A stretch of DNA of 52,254 nt from Rickettsiales bacterium (GCA_029252805.1 JAQXAR010000032.1:1-52254), one strand, 5' to 3'. Counted from the first letter of the stretch, positions 8,263-17,127 are shown. Numbers and translations are program-made. The notes: a model not told the origin generated them from the sequence alone.

Positions 8263-9428
8263 TGGACGCTCTCTTCTCTACTATTGGTATTATTGGTCTC
8301 GGCAATATTGGCGCGTCCCTCGCACTCGCGATTAAAGATGCTAACCTGTGCGTAACGCTCTATGGCACAGACATAAACGAGGAGGCACTACGCTATTGCC
8401 AAGCCGAAGAAATAATCGATGCCGTGGTGCCATTAGAGAAAATGGCTGCCGATTGCGATTTGATCATTCTTGCCGTCCCCCCGCATTGCGTGGGCGAAGT
8501 GGTCGAGCTATTAAAACCGAATTTACAAGACGATACCGTCCTCACCGATGTCGCCAGCGTGAAACTACCGGTACTCAATTACCTCGAAACCATTGCCGAT
8601 GAATCCATCAACTTCGTACCGGGCCACCCCATTGCAGGCGGCACAGGCTCTGGCCCTGAACATGCCCGCACGGATATGTTTACACGCAAGCTCGTGATGC
8701 TGACCCCGCCCATGGGTGTTGAAATTGACGATCCGGCCTTACAAATTGTTCAGGCTTTTTGGAACCACCTAGACACGGTGATTGAGCTAATGCCAGCCGA
8801 TTTCCATGATCTGGTTTATGCCTATGTTTCACACCTCCCGCATCTAGTCGCCTTTGCTGCTTCGGCCACATTAGCGACCGTCAATGGCTTGAGCGATGAA
8901 GATGGCGTACTGTCTCGGTTCACTCGTATCGGAGATTCGCACCCGCCGCTTTGGACAGATATTGTGCTTAACAATCAACCTAATGTCCTCGCGGCACTAA
9001 AAAACTACATCGCCATGATTAGCCATATTCGTGAAGAGCTGGGCGAAGGCAAAGAGCAACAGGAAGAAATGGCAGACACTGAAGATTGCGGCACGGCGGC
9101 GCGAGTTCTCTTCCCACGTATCGCCGCAAGTTGCTTGATTGCCACCGTCTCGATGCTAGAGCGTCAATCTGGCCAACGTTTTGCCCGTTATAGCGGCGCA
9201 GGTTTCGCTGATGTCGCCTCGCCCGCATCCGAAGCACCGGATGGGGATATGGAGCTAATTTCCAAACATTATGCGGCCGTCAATGCTCTACTCCTGCGCT
9301 ATGAGAAGCATTTAGATATGCTGGCCATTGCCATTGAAAGCAATCAACCAAAGCAACTCACCGAAGCACTGCATGAGATGCGTAACGCCCATACTGACCT
9401 AGCAGAAAAATTAACCACGGCGGCTTAG
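8262..9428 (+). CDS. tyrA: prephenate/arogenate dehydrogenase, extended C-terminus
   Basis: NAD(P)-dependent oxidative decarboxylation of prephenate (or arogenate) towards tyrosine. The Rossmann motif is GIIGLGNIGASLAL at residues 8-21; GHPIAGGTGSGPEHA is the active-site segment and SHLPHLVAFA begins the helical dimerisation domain. At 388 aa it is about 80 residues longer than usual. The extra part (roughly residues 285-350: PRIAASCLIATVSML, then YSGAGFADVASPAS) looks like a second copy of the C-terminal helical region, so this may be an internal duplication. Its stop overlaps that of the convergent M48 protease by 4 bp. Confidence 0.9.
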   Translation: MDALFSTIGIIGLGNIGASLALAIKDANLCVTLYGTDINEEALRYCQAEEIIDAVVPLEKMAADCDLIILAVPPHCVGEVVELLKPNLQDDTVLTDVASVKLPVLNYLETIADESINFVPGHPIAGGTGSGPEHARTDMFTRKLVMLTPPMGVEIDDPALQIVQAFWNHLDTVIELMPADFHDLVYAYVSHLPHLVAFAASATLATVNGLSDEDGVLSRFTRIGDSHPPLWTDIVLNNQPNVLAALKNYIAMISHIREELGEGKEQQEEMADTEDCGTAARVLFPRIAASCLIATVSMLERQSGQRFARYSGAGFADVASPASEAPDGDMELISKHYAAVNALLLRYEKHLDMLAIAIESNQPKQLTEALHEMRNAHTDLAEKLTTAA

Positions 9429-10186
9429 CGGCGATATTTCGCGATCTCTTCTTTGATCTTCTCAATACGATTTTCAGGATTCGGGTGAGTGCTAAAGAAC
9501 TCAGGCTGCCGGCTAGTACCACCCGAAGCTTCTGCCAGAATTTCCATCACACGAATCAGCGCGACAGGGTTATACCCCGCCTCCACCATGAAACGTACGC
9601 CGAGCTTATCGGATTCCAGCTCATCGGCGCGACCGTATTTCATATTCACCATCTGGCCGATCATTTGAGCCATACGCCCCATACCTTCGCTACCAGCGGC
9701 GACCGTCGCCGCACCCGTCAAACCTTGGGTGAGCTGCTGTTTCGCCATATGTTCCGCGCCATGGCGCGCAATCACATGGCCTATTTCATGCCCGAGCACG
9801 CCAGCCACCTGATCGTCGCTCTCTAAACGTTTATAAAGCGCCGCCGTCATAAAGACCTGCCCCCCGGGGAGCGCAAACGCATTCACCGTGTCAGAATCGC
9901 GCAGCAGATGGAACTCCCAGTTCCAGCCAGTATCACGCGCAACACTGCGCTTCACCAAACGCCTGCCAATTCCATCAACATGCGCCCGTGCTCGCGGATC
10001 GGGATGGACACCGCCATGCTGTTGCGCCATGTGCGGTGCCGATTGCAATCCGAGCGCTATCTCTTGATCGGGAGACATCGCCACACGCTGCGTCTCACCC
10101 GTAATCTCATTATATTCGGACGAGCCCAAATAGGAAAATACGGCCCAGCCAGCGAGTGCCAAACCAATCAACAAGCGCATTTTCAT
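9425..10186 (-). CDS. M48 family zinc metalloprotease
   Basis: A 253-aa exported or membrane-anchored peptidase of the HtpX/BepA superfamily. It begins with a single hydrophobic segment (MKMRLLIGLALAGWAVFSY), consistent with a signal or anchor. The zinc motif HEIGH lies in VLGHEIGHVIARHGAEHMA, and the third ligand Glu is in ADELESDKLGV; HPNPENRIEKI near the end is the usual HP-x-x-x-R box. Homologues act in periplasmic or outer-membrane protein quality control. I start at the ATG at 10186; upstream in-frame ATGs would prefix a non-secretory tail. Confidence 0.88.
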   Translation of the reverse strand: MKMRLLIGLALAGWAVFSYLGSSEYNEITGETQRVAMSPDQEIALGLQSAPHMAQQHGGVHPDPRARAHVDGIGRRLVKRSVARDTGWNWEFHLLRDSDTVNAFALPGGQVFMTAALYKRLESDDQVAGVLGHEIGHVIARHGAEHMAKQQLTQGLTGAATVAAGSEGMGRMAQMIGQMVNMKYGRADELESDKLGVRFMVEAGYNPVALIRVMEILAEASGGTSRQPEFFSTHPNPENRIEKIKEEIAKYRR

Positions 10187-10321
10187 GCCGCCGCGCCCGA
10201 TAGAGCGACCATGCTGTCTGTAGTTATTTCTATACATGCCAACAAGTTTAACGGTAATTATGCACAACGTGTAGCCCTATTTTCCATTTTAAAAAGAAGC
10301 TTGGATGAATTAGGTTAAATT

Positions 10322-10630
10322 ATGAATTTTTCAAAAATAAATCTGATAACATTTATCACCTTCATTCTGTGCTTCAGTCTGTTTCAAATATTACGTTATA
10401 TGAATGTTCAAATGGACGGAGGACTCGCCAACCTCGTTCCTCTCAGCACTTTGATAGCAGGAATTGCAGCATGTTTTGTGAGTATGACCCATTTTTTTAC
10501 CTGCATAATAGCAGTTTTCACCAGTAAAGATTGCAATGCACATAAATGCTTGTATTCACTAGTGACAGGAATTCTTTGCTGGATGTGCTTCGGTATTTTG
10601 ATAGTCACCTTTGCTTCTGGCGCTAGTTAA
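10322..10630 (+). CDS. small three-helix membrane protein, unknown
   Basis: I do not recognise this 102-aa protein. It has three hydrophobic stretches (about residues 7-25, 38-68 and 80-98) separated by short polar loops, one with two cysteines (DCNAHKC). It starts at an ATG with AGG seven bases upstream, 54 bp after the divergent start region of the protease gene, and overlaps nothing essential until the next start at 10647. It is AT-richer than its neighbours. It could form a short operon with the flavoenzyme gene 16 bp downstream. Confidence 0.6.
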   Translation: MNFSKINLITFITFILCFSLFQILRYMNVQMDGGLANLVPLSTLIAGIAACFVSMTHFFTCIIAVFTSKDCNAHKCLYSLVTGILCWMCFGILIVTFASGAS

Positions 10631-10646
10631 AAGGCATAATTTTGAT

Positions 10647-11639
10647 ATGAAAAACTTAGAGATGCTCATGAAGCGCGGCACGGACTTTTTAGGCAGCAAA
10701 TACGCCATTATGGGCGGCGCAATGAGCTGGGTCTCAGAACGCAACTTAGTGGCTGCCATGAGCAACTGTGGCGCCTTTGGTGTGATCGCTTGTGGCTCTA
10801 TGCCTCCTGAACTTTTGAAAAAAGAAATCGCAGCGACGCAAGCGCTGACGGATAAACCTTTTGGCGTCAACCTTATCACCATGCACCCACAGCTGGATGA
10901 ACTCGTGCAAGTCTGTCTTGACGCGAAAGTCACGCATGTAGTTCTGGCAGGCGGGTTGCCTAGAGGCAGTACGATCAAGGCGATTAAAGAAGGCGGCGCG
11001 AAAGTGATTTGCTTCGCCCCTGCCCTTGTCATTGCCAAAAAACTCATACGCTCTGGTACGGATGCACTTGTGATTGAAGGCATGGAAGCAGGCGGCCATA
11101 TTGGCCCTGTTGCGACCAGCATCCTTGCGCAAGAGATCCTACCGCATATTGATCAAGTCCCCGTTTTTGTTGCAGGCGGCATTGGCCGTGGCGAAGCGAT
11201 CGTGGAATATTTACGTCTGGGTGCAAGCGGCGTTCAACTTGGCACACGCTTTGTCTGTGCCGAAGAATGCATCGCGCATGATAATTTCAAACAAGCCTTC
11301 ATTAAAGGCAATGCCCGCAACGCAACGCCATCGGTTCAAGTGGATCCTGACTTCCCGGTGATTCCGGTTCGTGCACTTGAAAATAAGGCAACCGACGCCT
11401 TCACCCGCATGCAGCTCGACACCATCAAACGCCACGAATCGGGCGAATTAGACAAAATGGAAGCGCAATTAGAGATCGAACATTTCTGGGCTGGCGCTCT
11501 GCGCAAAGCCGTCATCGATGGCGATGTCGAACATGGCTCCGTTATGGCCGGTCAATCCGTTGGCATGGTCAAAGCAATCCAACCCATGCAAGAGATTGTC
11601 GATGAACTGGTAGAGCAAGCGAATAGCTTCCTTGGCTAA
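10647..11639 (+). CDS. nitronate monooxygenase / FabK-like flavoprotein
   Basis: A 330-aa FMN-binding TIM-barrel enzyme of the 2-nitropropane dioxygenase family, which includes nitronate monooxygenases and the enoyl-ACP reductase FabK. Visible motifs are PIMGGAMSW-like YAIMGGAMSWVSE at the N-terminus, GGLPRGSTIKAIKEGG, EGMEAGGHIG (phosphate and flavin contact) and PVFVAGGIGRGEAIVEYLRLGASGVQLG. The substrate cannot be told from sequence. I use the ATG at 10647 with AGG upstream; a longer in-frame reading reaches back into the preceding gene. An 83-bp palindromic element follows the stop. Confidence 0.85.
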   Translation: MKNLEMLMKRGTDFLGSKYAIMGGAMSWVSERNLVAAMSNCGAFGVIACGSMPPELLKKEIAATQALTDKPFGVNLITMHPQLDELVQVCLDAKVTHVVLAGGLPRGSTIKAIKEGGAKVICFAPALVIAKKLIRSGTDALVIEGMEAGGHIGPVATSILAQEILPHIDQVPVFVAGGIGRGEAIVEYLRLGASGVQLGTRFVCAEECIAHDNFKQAFIKGNARNATPSVQVDPDFPVIPVRALENKATDAFTRMQLDTIKRHESGELDKMEAQLEIEHFWAGALRKAVIDGDVEHGSVMAGQSVGMVKAIQPMQEIVDELVEQANSFLG

Positions 11640-11667
11640 TATCTAATTGTCATTATGTCGTTCCTGC

Positions 11668-11750
11668 TGTCACCCCGTCGAATGACGGAGTCTGGAAACA
11701 AACCGAGAGCTCTCAATTAATTCCGAATGCCGGCATTCGACGGCATGACA
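11668..11750. repeat. palindromic intergenic element with 17-bp terminal repeats
   Basis: The ends TGTCACCCCGTCGAATG (11668-11684) and CATTCGACGGCATGACA (11734-11750) are inverted copies with 15 of 17 bases matching. Inside are a perfect 14-bp palindrome, GAATGCCGGCATTC, and a CCGTC-GAAT-GACGG hairpin. This resembles the small MITE/REP-like elements found between alphaproteobacterial genes. It may also act as a hairpin terminator for the gene ending at 11639. Confidence 0.7.
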
Positions 11751-11780
11751 AAACCGACTAACTCTGCTAGGCTCCTCGCT

Positions 11781-12428
11781 ATGTCCGTCGCTTATCAAAC
11801 GCTCGATAACCCTTTATCAAACACCTCGCCTTTTGCGCGGGTGGAGGATTTGTCTCAGCTTGGTAAAATGCTGCGCGATGTGCGGGTCGCGTATAAAATC
11901 GAGTTAGCGCAAGTCGCAACAGACTTACATTTAAAATCTGAGTTTTTAGAAGCGATTGAATCCGGAAGCTGGTCAAAACTTCCGAGTGATACTTATGGGC
12001 GCGGTTATTTGCGCCAATATGCTGAATATCTAAAACTCTCGCCAGAGGAAGCAACAGCCTGCTGCCAGCGTATTCAGGGCAAGGTCGATTCTAAACTGCA
12101 CTATCTCGATATTGTCTCAACACAGGAAACGCCTGCGCGCGGCACTTTATGGCTTTCTGTCTTTGCGCTGATGATTGTATTCGCGGTTTGGGGCTGGTAT
12201 CGCACCAGTTCGATTCCGGAACCTATCGAGGCAGCCGCAACAAATATTCCTGCCCCCGAAATGCGCATCTCTAAAATCACGGCAGCACCGGTGCAACATA
12301 ATGTGGAAGCAACCTGCTTGAACATTCCCTCAAAAACATTAGCTCCCTGCTTTGCAAACCCTACCACACTGCCCTCATTCCTCTTGAAAAGCGCGACATT
12401 TTACCCCATTTGGAGAACATCATGGTAA
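11781..12428 (+). CDS. RodZ-like helix-turn-helix membrane protein, short
   Basis: A 215-aa protein with an N-terminal Cro/CI-like helix-turn-helix of the RodZ type ([20 protein letters not shown], then [19 protein letters not shown]) and one transmembrane helix ([19 protein letters not shown], about residues 122-140). RodZ links the MreB cytoskeleton to the cell wall. The region after the membrane is only about 70 residues and lacks the periplasmic beta-domain of full-length RodZ (over 300 aa). Overlap with the ispG start is 7 bp. The start at 11781 avoids reading through the palindromic repeat. Position before ispG matches rodZ-ispG order in other proteobacteria. Confidence 0.75.
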   Translation: MSVAYQTLDNPLSNTSPFARVEDLSQLGKMLRDVRVAYKIELAQVATDLHLKSEFLEAIESGSWSKLPSDTYGRGYLRQYAEYLKLSPEEATACCQRIQGKVDSKLHYLDIVSTQETPARGTLWLSVFALMIVFAVWGWYRTSSIPEPIEAAATNIPAPEMRISKITAAPVQHNVEATCLNIPSKTLAPCFANPTTLPSFLLKSATFYPIWRTSW

Positions 12429-13633
12429 CTTATTCAGTCAAAGTGGGCGATATCGCCGTGGGGGGCGGAGCTCCTGTCGTCGTGCAATCGATGACCAATA
12501 CCGATACAGCTGACCCAAAATCCACCATCCAACAATGCATCGAATTGGCTGAGGCGGGCTCTGAACTTATCCGCATCACGGTTGATCGCGCTGAATCCGC
12601 CGCCGCCGTGCCCGAGATTGTCGAAGCCTTGCGCAAACACGGGGTCGATAATCCGATTATTGGTGACTTCCACTATAATGGCCATCGCTTGCTCGCCGAT
12701 TATCCAGAGATGGCAAAGGCGCTAAGCAAATACCGTATCAATCCCGGTAATGTCGGCTTTAAAGGTAAGCGCGACACGCAATTTCAGCAGATGATTGAAG
12801 CGGCGATCCATTACGATAAGCCGGTACGCATCGGCGTAAACTGGGGCAGCCTAGATCAACAAATGCTCGCGGCCGTAATGGATGAGAATAAAGCCGCCGG
12901 CAATCCGAAGAGTAACGACGAGGTCATGCGCGAGGCGCTAGTTCGTTCCGCAACAGAAAGCGCACGGATGGCAGAAGCAATCGGCTTACCATCTGATAAG
13001 ATTATCCTTTCCGCTAAAATCAGCAAGGTGCAAGAGCTCATCGCCACCAATCGCGCATTAGCTAAAGCCGGAAAATGGCCAATCCACCTCGGACTGACTG
13101 AAGCCGGTATGGGCGTTAAAGGCGTCACCGCCACAAGCGCCGCGCTGGGCATTCTGTTGCAAGAAGGCATTGGCGATACCATTCGCGCCTCACTCACACC
13201 GGAGCCGGGCGGCGATCGTACGACCGAAGTACTCCTCTGTCAGGAATTACTGCAAGCGCTGGGTTTACGTGCCTTCACGCCACAAGTGACTGCCTGCCCG
13301 GGCTGCGGTCGCACGACGAGCACTTTCTTCCAGTCTCTGGCCGATGATATTCAAAGCTGGTTACGCGAACAGATGCCGCTCTGGCGCGACGAATATGAAG
13401 GCGTTGAGACCATGCAGGTCGCCGTGATGGGCTGTATCGTCAATGGCCCGGGCGAGAGCAAACATGCTAATATCGGCATTAGCTTACCCGGCACAGATGA
13501 GTCGCCTGCAGCGCCGGTTTTCGTCGATGGCGCAAAGACTGCCACGTTGCGTGGTGATAATATTGCGAAGGATTTCCAAGCCATGGTCGTAGAATATATA
13601 GATAAAACCTACGGAGCAAAAAATGCGGCTTAG
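12422..13633 (+). CDS. ispG: 4-hydroxy-3-methylbut-2-enyl diphosphate synthase
   Basis: MEP pathway enzyme, which converts the cyclic diphosphate MEcPP to HMBPP with a [4Fe-4S] cluster. The 403-aa protein shows the [18 protein letters not shown] start, [29 protein letters not shown] and the cluster motifs ACPGCGRTT and GCIVNGPGE. The ATG at 12422 gives a short N-terminus. The frame is open upstream to about 12300, and a TTG at 12410 preceded by CCCCATT is possible. It overlaps rodZ and lolA, so three genes form one coupled unit. Confidence 0.95.
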   Translation: MVTYSVKVGDIAVGGGAPVVVQSMTNTDTADPKSTIQQCIELAEAGSELIRITVDRAESAAAVPEIVEALRKHGVDNPIIGDFHYNGHRLLADYPEMAKALSKYRINPGNVGFKGKRDTQFQQMIEAAIHYDKPVRIGVNWGSLDQQMLAAVMDENKAAGNPKSNDEVMREALVRSATESARMAEAIGLPSDKIILSAKISKVQELIATNRALAKAGKWPIHLGLTEAGMGVKGVTATSAALGILLQEGIGDTIRASLTPEPGGDRTTEVLLCQELLQALGLRAFTPQVTACPGCGRTTSTFFQSLADDIQSWLREQMPLWRDEYEGVETMQVAVMGCIVNGPGESKHANIGISLPGTDESPAAPVFVDGAKTATLRGDNIAKDFQAMVVEYIDKTYGAKNAA

Positions 13634-14258
13634 CTTATTTTTACTGATTTCCCTGTTCGCCTTTAACACGCAAGCCTCTGTCGCGGCGGTAGAGACATAC
13701 CTCACCGAGCTAAAAACCATGGTCGCCGATTTCAAACAGCTGGCACCGGATGGCACGATCTCTACCGGTAAATTCCAGCTCAAGCGCCCAAAGCAAATGC
13801 GCTGGCAGTATAACCCGCCCACCCCCATCCTTATGGTCACACGTGACGATTACCTCACCTATTATGACTATGAGCTAAACCAAGTGAGCGATATTCCACT
13901 GGATGATACGCTACTGGGCATTCTCTCGCGCCAAGATATTGATTTTGAAAATTCGAATATCATTGTATCCGAGCATTTTGAAGAAGAGGGCTTTATCACC
14001 GTCACGCTTGAACAGAAAGATTCACCAGAGCAAGGCAGCCTTGGCATGGTATTTAAGACCGATCCGATGCAGTTAACGCATCTCGTCGTGACAGACACAA
14101 CCCAACTAGTCACACAGATTACCTTAAGTAACATCGAACAAGGCGTTACGCTGGAAGATGCCGTGTTTAATTTTTCAGACCCGCGCATCGGCGGGAAGAA
14201 CAAAAAATCTGATCGCTTTGGTTCAGAATCCATCCAAGAAAAAACCCCCGAAGAATAA
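13623..14258 (+). CDS. lolA: outer-membrane lipoprotein carrier protein LolA
   Basis: Periplasmic chaperone that carries lipoproteins from LolCDE to the outer membrane. The 211-aa protein has a Sec signal ([21 protein letters not shown]), then the LolA fold: [34 protein letters not shown], and the late NFSDPRI segment. GGAG lies six bases before the ATG. It overlaps the ispG 3' end by 11 bp. The last codons form the left arm of a hairpin terminator. LolCDE is not in the window. Confidence 0.9.
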   Translation: MRLSLFLLISLFAFNTQASVAAVETYLTELKTMVADFKQLAPDGTISTGKFQLKRPKQMRWQYNPPTPILMVTRDDYLTYYDYELNQVSDIPLDDTLLGILSRQDIDFENSNIIVSEHFEEEGFITVTLEQKDSPEQGSLGMVFKTDPMQLTHLVVTDTTQLVTQITLSNIEQGVTLEDAVFNFSDPRIGGKNKKSDRFGSESIQEKTPEE

Positions 14259-14273
14259 TCTCCGAGGGTTTTT
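14239..14273. terminator. bidirectional intrinsic terminator
   Basis: AAAAACCCCCG and CGAGGGTTTTT pair around a short AATAATC loop. A T-run follows on the plus strand and an A-run precedes it, which becomes a T-run on the minus strand. It can therefore stop both lolA and the convergent cold-shock gene. Confidence 0.8.
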
Positions 14274-14294
14274 AATCTCTAAAAGAAGAAAGGC

Positions 14295-14510
14295 TTATGC
14301 AGCCGCTTCGATCAGTTGAAGTTCAGTCGCTGCTTCTTTGCCGCGATTTTCTTCTACTTCAAATGTGATTTTTTGTCCTTCATCGAGAGCACGTAGGCCC
14401 GCTTTTTCAACAGCGCTGATGTGAACAAACACATCGTTCCCACCTGAATCTGGAGTGATGAAACCGTAACCCTTAGTAGGGTTGAACCATTTTACTGTAC
14501 CCGTAGCCAT
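14295..14510 (-). CDS. cold-shock domain protein (CspA family)
   Basis: A 71-aa single-domain RNA/ssDNA-binding protein. RNP1 (KGYGFITP) and RNP2 (DVFVHISAV) are intact, and the start [17 protein letters not shown] is canonical. Such proteins melt RNA secondary structure at low temperature or in stationary phase. AAGGA sits eight bases before the ATG. The 182-bp gap upstream, shared with the divergent OmpA-like gene, leaves room for the long 5' leader typical of csp mRNAs. Which Csp paralogue this is cannot be decided. Confidence 0.93.
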   Translation of the reverse strand: MATGTVKWFNPTKGYGFITPDSGGNDVFVHISAVEKAGLRALDEGQKITFEVEENRGKEAATELQLIEAAA

Positions 14511-14692
14511 ATTATAATATCCTTATACTGCGGTAGTTATAGTCACGGGTAATCCGCAAACTTGGAGTACCTCTTAGCGCAATTTTTCTCTTCACGCAAA
14601 GAAAAGAATTTCACGAAAGCATTATGCATTGTTAAACGACTATGTTAACAAACTGAAAAGATGATGTTTAATAATAAGATAGGAATGGATAA
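14511..14692. promoter_or_regulatory. divergent csp / OmpA-like intergenic region
   Basis: No gene is seen here. It must hold promoters for both flanking genes. Two near-identical 10-11 base words, TTCACGCAAAG (14591) and TTCACGAAAG (14610), stand 19 bp apart as direct repeats inside the likely csp leader. I could not fix a convincing -35/-10 pair. Confidence 0.4.
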
Positions 14693-15430
14693 ATGAGCAG
14701 AGCACTAATCCTATTTTTTGGCATTATAGTGGCTGTTATCCTCGCTTATTTCTGCGTACAAACGCATATTCAAACCATCCCAACAGACATTCAAACACGC
14801 ACAGAGGCCGCTCTTTCCAGCCAGAAACTCGAGGCTATTGGCACCACAATTGATGGTCGCGACATTACCTTAACCGGCATCGTTGAAACGCAAAAAGCAC
14901 AATTACATGCCGAAGAGATCGCCCGTTCGGTTGAGGGTATCCGCTCCGTGAAAAACCAAATTATGGTAGCACCCCCCACCCTACCAGAACCGGAAGCTAT
15001 CGTAGAAGATGAGATTGCAGATGCAATCGCGGCTCCCGAAATCACGGTTGAAGAAATAAATAAGCAATGCGAAGAAGACCTTGCTTACGTAATGAAAGAA
15101 AAAACCATCCTCTTCGCCTCTGGCAGCTCCACGGTTGATGCAACCAGCCTTGCACTGCTCGAAGAGATCGCGACAACGGCAAGAAACTGCCCTCAATCAC
15201 GCATTATCGTGAACGGCCATACGGATAATATCGGCTCTGAAGCCATCAATAAACGTGTCAGCCAAGAACGAGCGAATGCGGTTGCTGATTACTTGCGCAA
15301 CACGGCGCAGCTACCGCAAACAATTGAGGCGGTGGGTCATGGCCCATCGACACCGATTGCATCCAATGACACACCCCAGGGGCGCTCTCAGAACCGCCGC
15401 ATCGAATTTAATGTTCTAGCGATAGAATAA
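14693..15430 (+). CDS. OmpA-family protein with BON domain
   Basis: A 245-aa envelope protein. Order: one N-terminal transmembrane or signal anchor (ALILFFGIIVAVILAYFCV), a BON-like domain (about residues 30-90, with GRDITLTGIVETQ and VEGIRSVKNQI), an acidic linker, and a C-terminal OmpA peptidoglycan-binding domain (FASGSSTVDATS, NGHTDNIGSEAINKRVSQERA, GRSQNRRIEF). The D and R that bind diaminopimelate are in HTDN and the NRRIEF region. It likely tethers the envelope to the wall. AGGA lies eight bases before the ATG. The next gene starts 10 bp downstream. Confidence 0.88.
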   Translation: MSRALILFFGIIVAVILAYFCVQTHIQTIPTDIQTRTEAALSSQKLEAIGTTIDGRDITLTGIVETQKAQLHAEEIARSVEGIRSVKNQIMVAPPTLPEPEAIVEDEIADAIAAPEITVEEINKQCEEDLAYVMKEKTILFASGSSTVDATSLALLEEIATTARNCPQSRIIVNGHTDNIGSEAINKRVSQERANAVADYLRNTAQLPQTIEAVGHGPSTPIASNDTPQGRSQNRRIEFNVLAIE

Positions 15431-15440
15431 AAGGATACTT

Positions 15441-16205
15441 ATGACTTACTTGATTTTACAAATTCTATTCTGCCTATTCATTGCCTTATCACTTGGCCTT
15501 CTGCTGGGTTGGTTATTAGGCGGATGCGGCAAATGTCAGCAATGCAACAACAAAACGGCACCCCTGGCAGCACCTGTTAAAACGGTAAGTGCGACTCCCC
15601 CTCCTCCAATAATGCCATCAAACTCTTCAAGTAGTTTTGCAGCTGCTACGACGGCAACACCGCCGCCTCCGCCACCGCCGCCTATGGCAACAAAAAACCG
15701 TATCGTCGCTCCACCACCCCCAAAGCCGATTCGTTCGACCAAAGCAACCAGTGGTGATATTGACCTCGATAGTGCCGTTAACCTAGGTGGGAGCGGTTAT
15801 GAAATTGAAACACTTGAAGGCGTCGGCCCCAAAACAGGCGTGGCGTTGCGTGACATTGGCATTACCACCATTGCCGGCTTCCTAACGAATGCCTATCTCG
15901 CCTCTCAACGCTCAGATATTGCAGCAAAAATCGCTGTCCGCCCGAAAATGGTTGATAGTTGGGCGAGCATGTCTGATCTCTTGCGTGTTGATGGTGTTGA
16001 CCACCAAGCCGCTGAACTGATGCATAAAAGCGGCTTGAAAAATGTTGCGGACCTAGCGAAGCAAGATAGCGCCAGCTTCATTACAAAGATGGAAGAAGTG
16101 AATACGGCGGGTAAACGATCTATCGCTCCTGAGGTTCCCTCTAACGACAGTGTAAGTAGCTGGGTTACTCAAGCTAAAAGCATGAAGACAGTGGTTAAGG
16201 CGTAA
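15441..16205 (+). CDS. membrane-anchored Pro-rich protein with DUF4332-like domain
   Basis: A 254-aa protein: one N-terminal transmembrane helix (residues 3-26), a CGKCQQC cysteine cluster just after it, a Pro/Ala-rich linker with runs of eight and four prolines, and a C-terminal helix-hairpin-helix region (LEGVGPKTGVALRDIGITT, then LLRVDGVDHQAAELMHKSG) resembling DUF4332. The HhH pair suggests nucleic-acid or protein contact on whichever face it occupies. It has a good AGGAT ribosome site and follows the OmpA/BON gene closely, so the two are probably co-expressed. Function unknown. Confidence 0.75.
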   Translation: MTYLILQILFCLFIALSLGLLLGWLLGGCGKCQQCNNKTAPLAAPVKTVSATPPPPIMPSNSSSSFAAATTATPPPPPPPPMATKNRIVAPPPPKPIRSTKATSGDIDLDSAVNLGGSGYEIETLEGVGPKTGVALRDIGITTIAGFLTNAYLASQRSDIAAKIAVRPKMVDSWASMSDLLRVDGVDHQAAELMHKSGLKNVADLAKQDSASFITKMEEVNTAGKRSIAPEVPSNDSVSSWVTQAKSMKTVVKA

Positions 16206-16227
16206 TAAACCTAGGCGCGAGCTTTAC

Positions 16228-16425
16228 TTAGGCCATACGCTTCCAAAACTCATCTTTAAGTTTTTCGCAGGTTTGTTCTGTTTCTTCGCTACGAGAACGA
16301 ACCCCGTCTAAAAGCAAGAGTTCACGGGGCTGTGGCAAATATAGTTTATCATTCATATACCCTCCCAATTCATGTGCGATGAGAGTCTGATGCATTAAGA
16401 GTCGGTTAAAAGACAGGTGTTCCAT
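16228..16425 (-). CDS. small hypothetical protein next to repressor
   Basis: A 65-aa reading frame, unrecognised, charged at the C-terminus (KLKDEFWKRMA). An inner ATG at 16356 follows GGGAGGG by three bases and would give 42 aa (MNDKLYLPQPREL...); I cannot tell which start is used. Two overlapping palindromes at 16435-16464 lie directly upstream and share the word TAGATACT with the repressor promoter region. The gene may therefore be a target of that regulator. Confidence 0.5.
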   Translation of the reverse strand: MEHLSFNRLLMHQTLIAHELGGYMNDKLYLPQPRELLLLDGVRSRSEETEQTCEKLKDEFWKRMA

Positions 16426-16434
16426 GCAACCTAT

Positions 16435-16464
16435 AGTATCTATAATAGATACTTATGCAAGTAT
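16435..16464. promoter_or_regulatory. overlapping palindromes, candidate repressor operator
   Basis: AGTATCTA-TAA-TAGATACT (16435-16453) is a perfect 8+8 palindrome, and ATACTT-ATGC-AAGTAT (16449-16464) a perfect 6+6 one that overlaps it. They sit between the repressor stop and the small gene. The half-site TAGATACT also occurs at 17128 upstream of the repressor. Confidence 0.55.
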
Positions 16465-17081
16465 TATTCTGCAGGCTTAAAGAAAATAATCTTCGCACAC
16501 CAATTTAATGTCGCATCACTCATCAGTGCACCACTTGGTTTCAACAGGTTATAATTTCCGAAACTATAGCCGGGCTGTAAACGCGCAACATGTACGTCAC
16601 CATTACTCAACTCGCAGACAACAAGAAGGCCAATATAAGCATTAAAATCTTGCGTGAGTCGCTCAGAATAATAGACGAGACTTCCGGTAGAAAGCAGCGG
16701 CTCCAACGCATCATCGGTTACCCTTAGCGCCATCGCTTCACGGTATTCACCCTCTGGCGGACGCGGGGCTTTTTGCATTTTATCCCAGTAAGTTGGATCA
16801 GGCTCAGCAGCACCCATCTCAGGTAAATCACAGAAAAACTTTACGATACTTTTATCACCTACTTCACCGATAATGGGCACTTCTGCTGGCCACTCACTTG
16901 CAATGAGATCCTCTGGTTTACACTGCAATGGCACGGACAACCGCTTCATCCAATTTTCGGTTAATTGCATGTCGCCTTTTTCAAGCTTCATAACGGTTGC
17001 TTTGGTCGTATTGGCTGCATCCGCAATCTTTTGCTGCGTTAATTTCAAATACTTACGACGTGCTTTAATATGATTAGACAT
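16464..17081 (-). CDS. phage-repressor-like regulator (HTH + S24-like domain)
   Basis: A 205-aa protein with an N-terminal Cro/CI helix-turn-helix (KYLKLTQQKIADAANTTKAT, residues 11-30) and a C-terminal LexA/CI-like region (VPIIGEVGD, ALRVTDDALEPLLSTGSLVYY, GLLVVCELSNGDVHVARL). In autocleaving S24 proteins the nucleophile is Ser in a GDSM-type motif; here the matching residues are TDDAL (122-126), so self-cleavage looks lost. Homologues of this layout occur widely in alphaproteobacterial chromosomes. Palindromes before it and after it suggest self-regulation. Confidence 0.8.
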   Translation of the reverse strand: MSNHIKARRKYLKLTQQKIADAANTTKATVMKLEKGDMQLTENWMKRLSVPLQCKPEDLIASEWPAEVPIIGEVGDKSIVKFFCDLPEMGAAEPDPTYWDKMQKAPRPPEGEYREAMALRVTDDALEPLLSTGSLVYYSERLTQDFNAYIGLLVVCELSNGDVHVARLQPGYSFGNYNLLKPSGALMSDATLNWCAKIIFFKPAE

Positions 17082-17127
17082 AGACTGGATAGTTCCAGTT
17101 CGGAAACCATAAAGCTAGTACCCGAAT

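Noticed and set aside
10559-11122. Long open frame on the minus strand opposite the nitronate monooxygenase-like gene
   Set aside because: It lies entirely across a well-supported gene, has no family motif and a skewed composition; it is a shadow frame.
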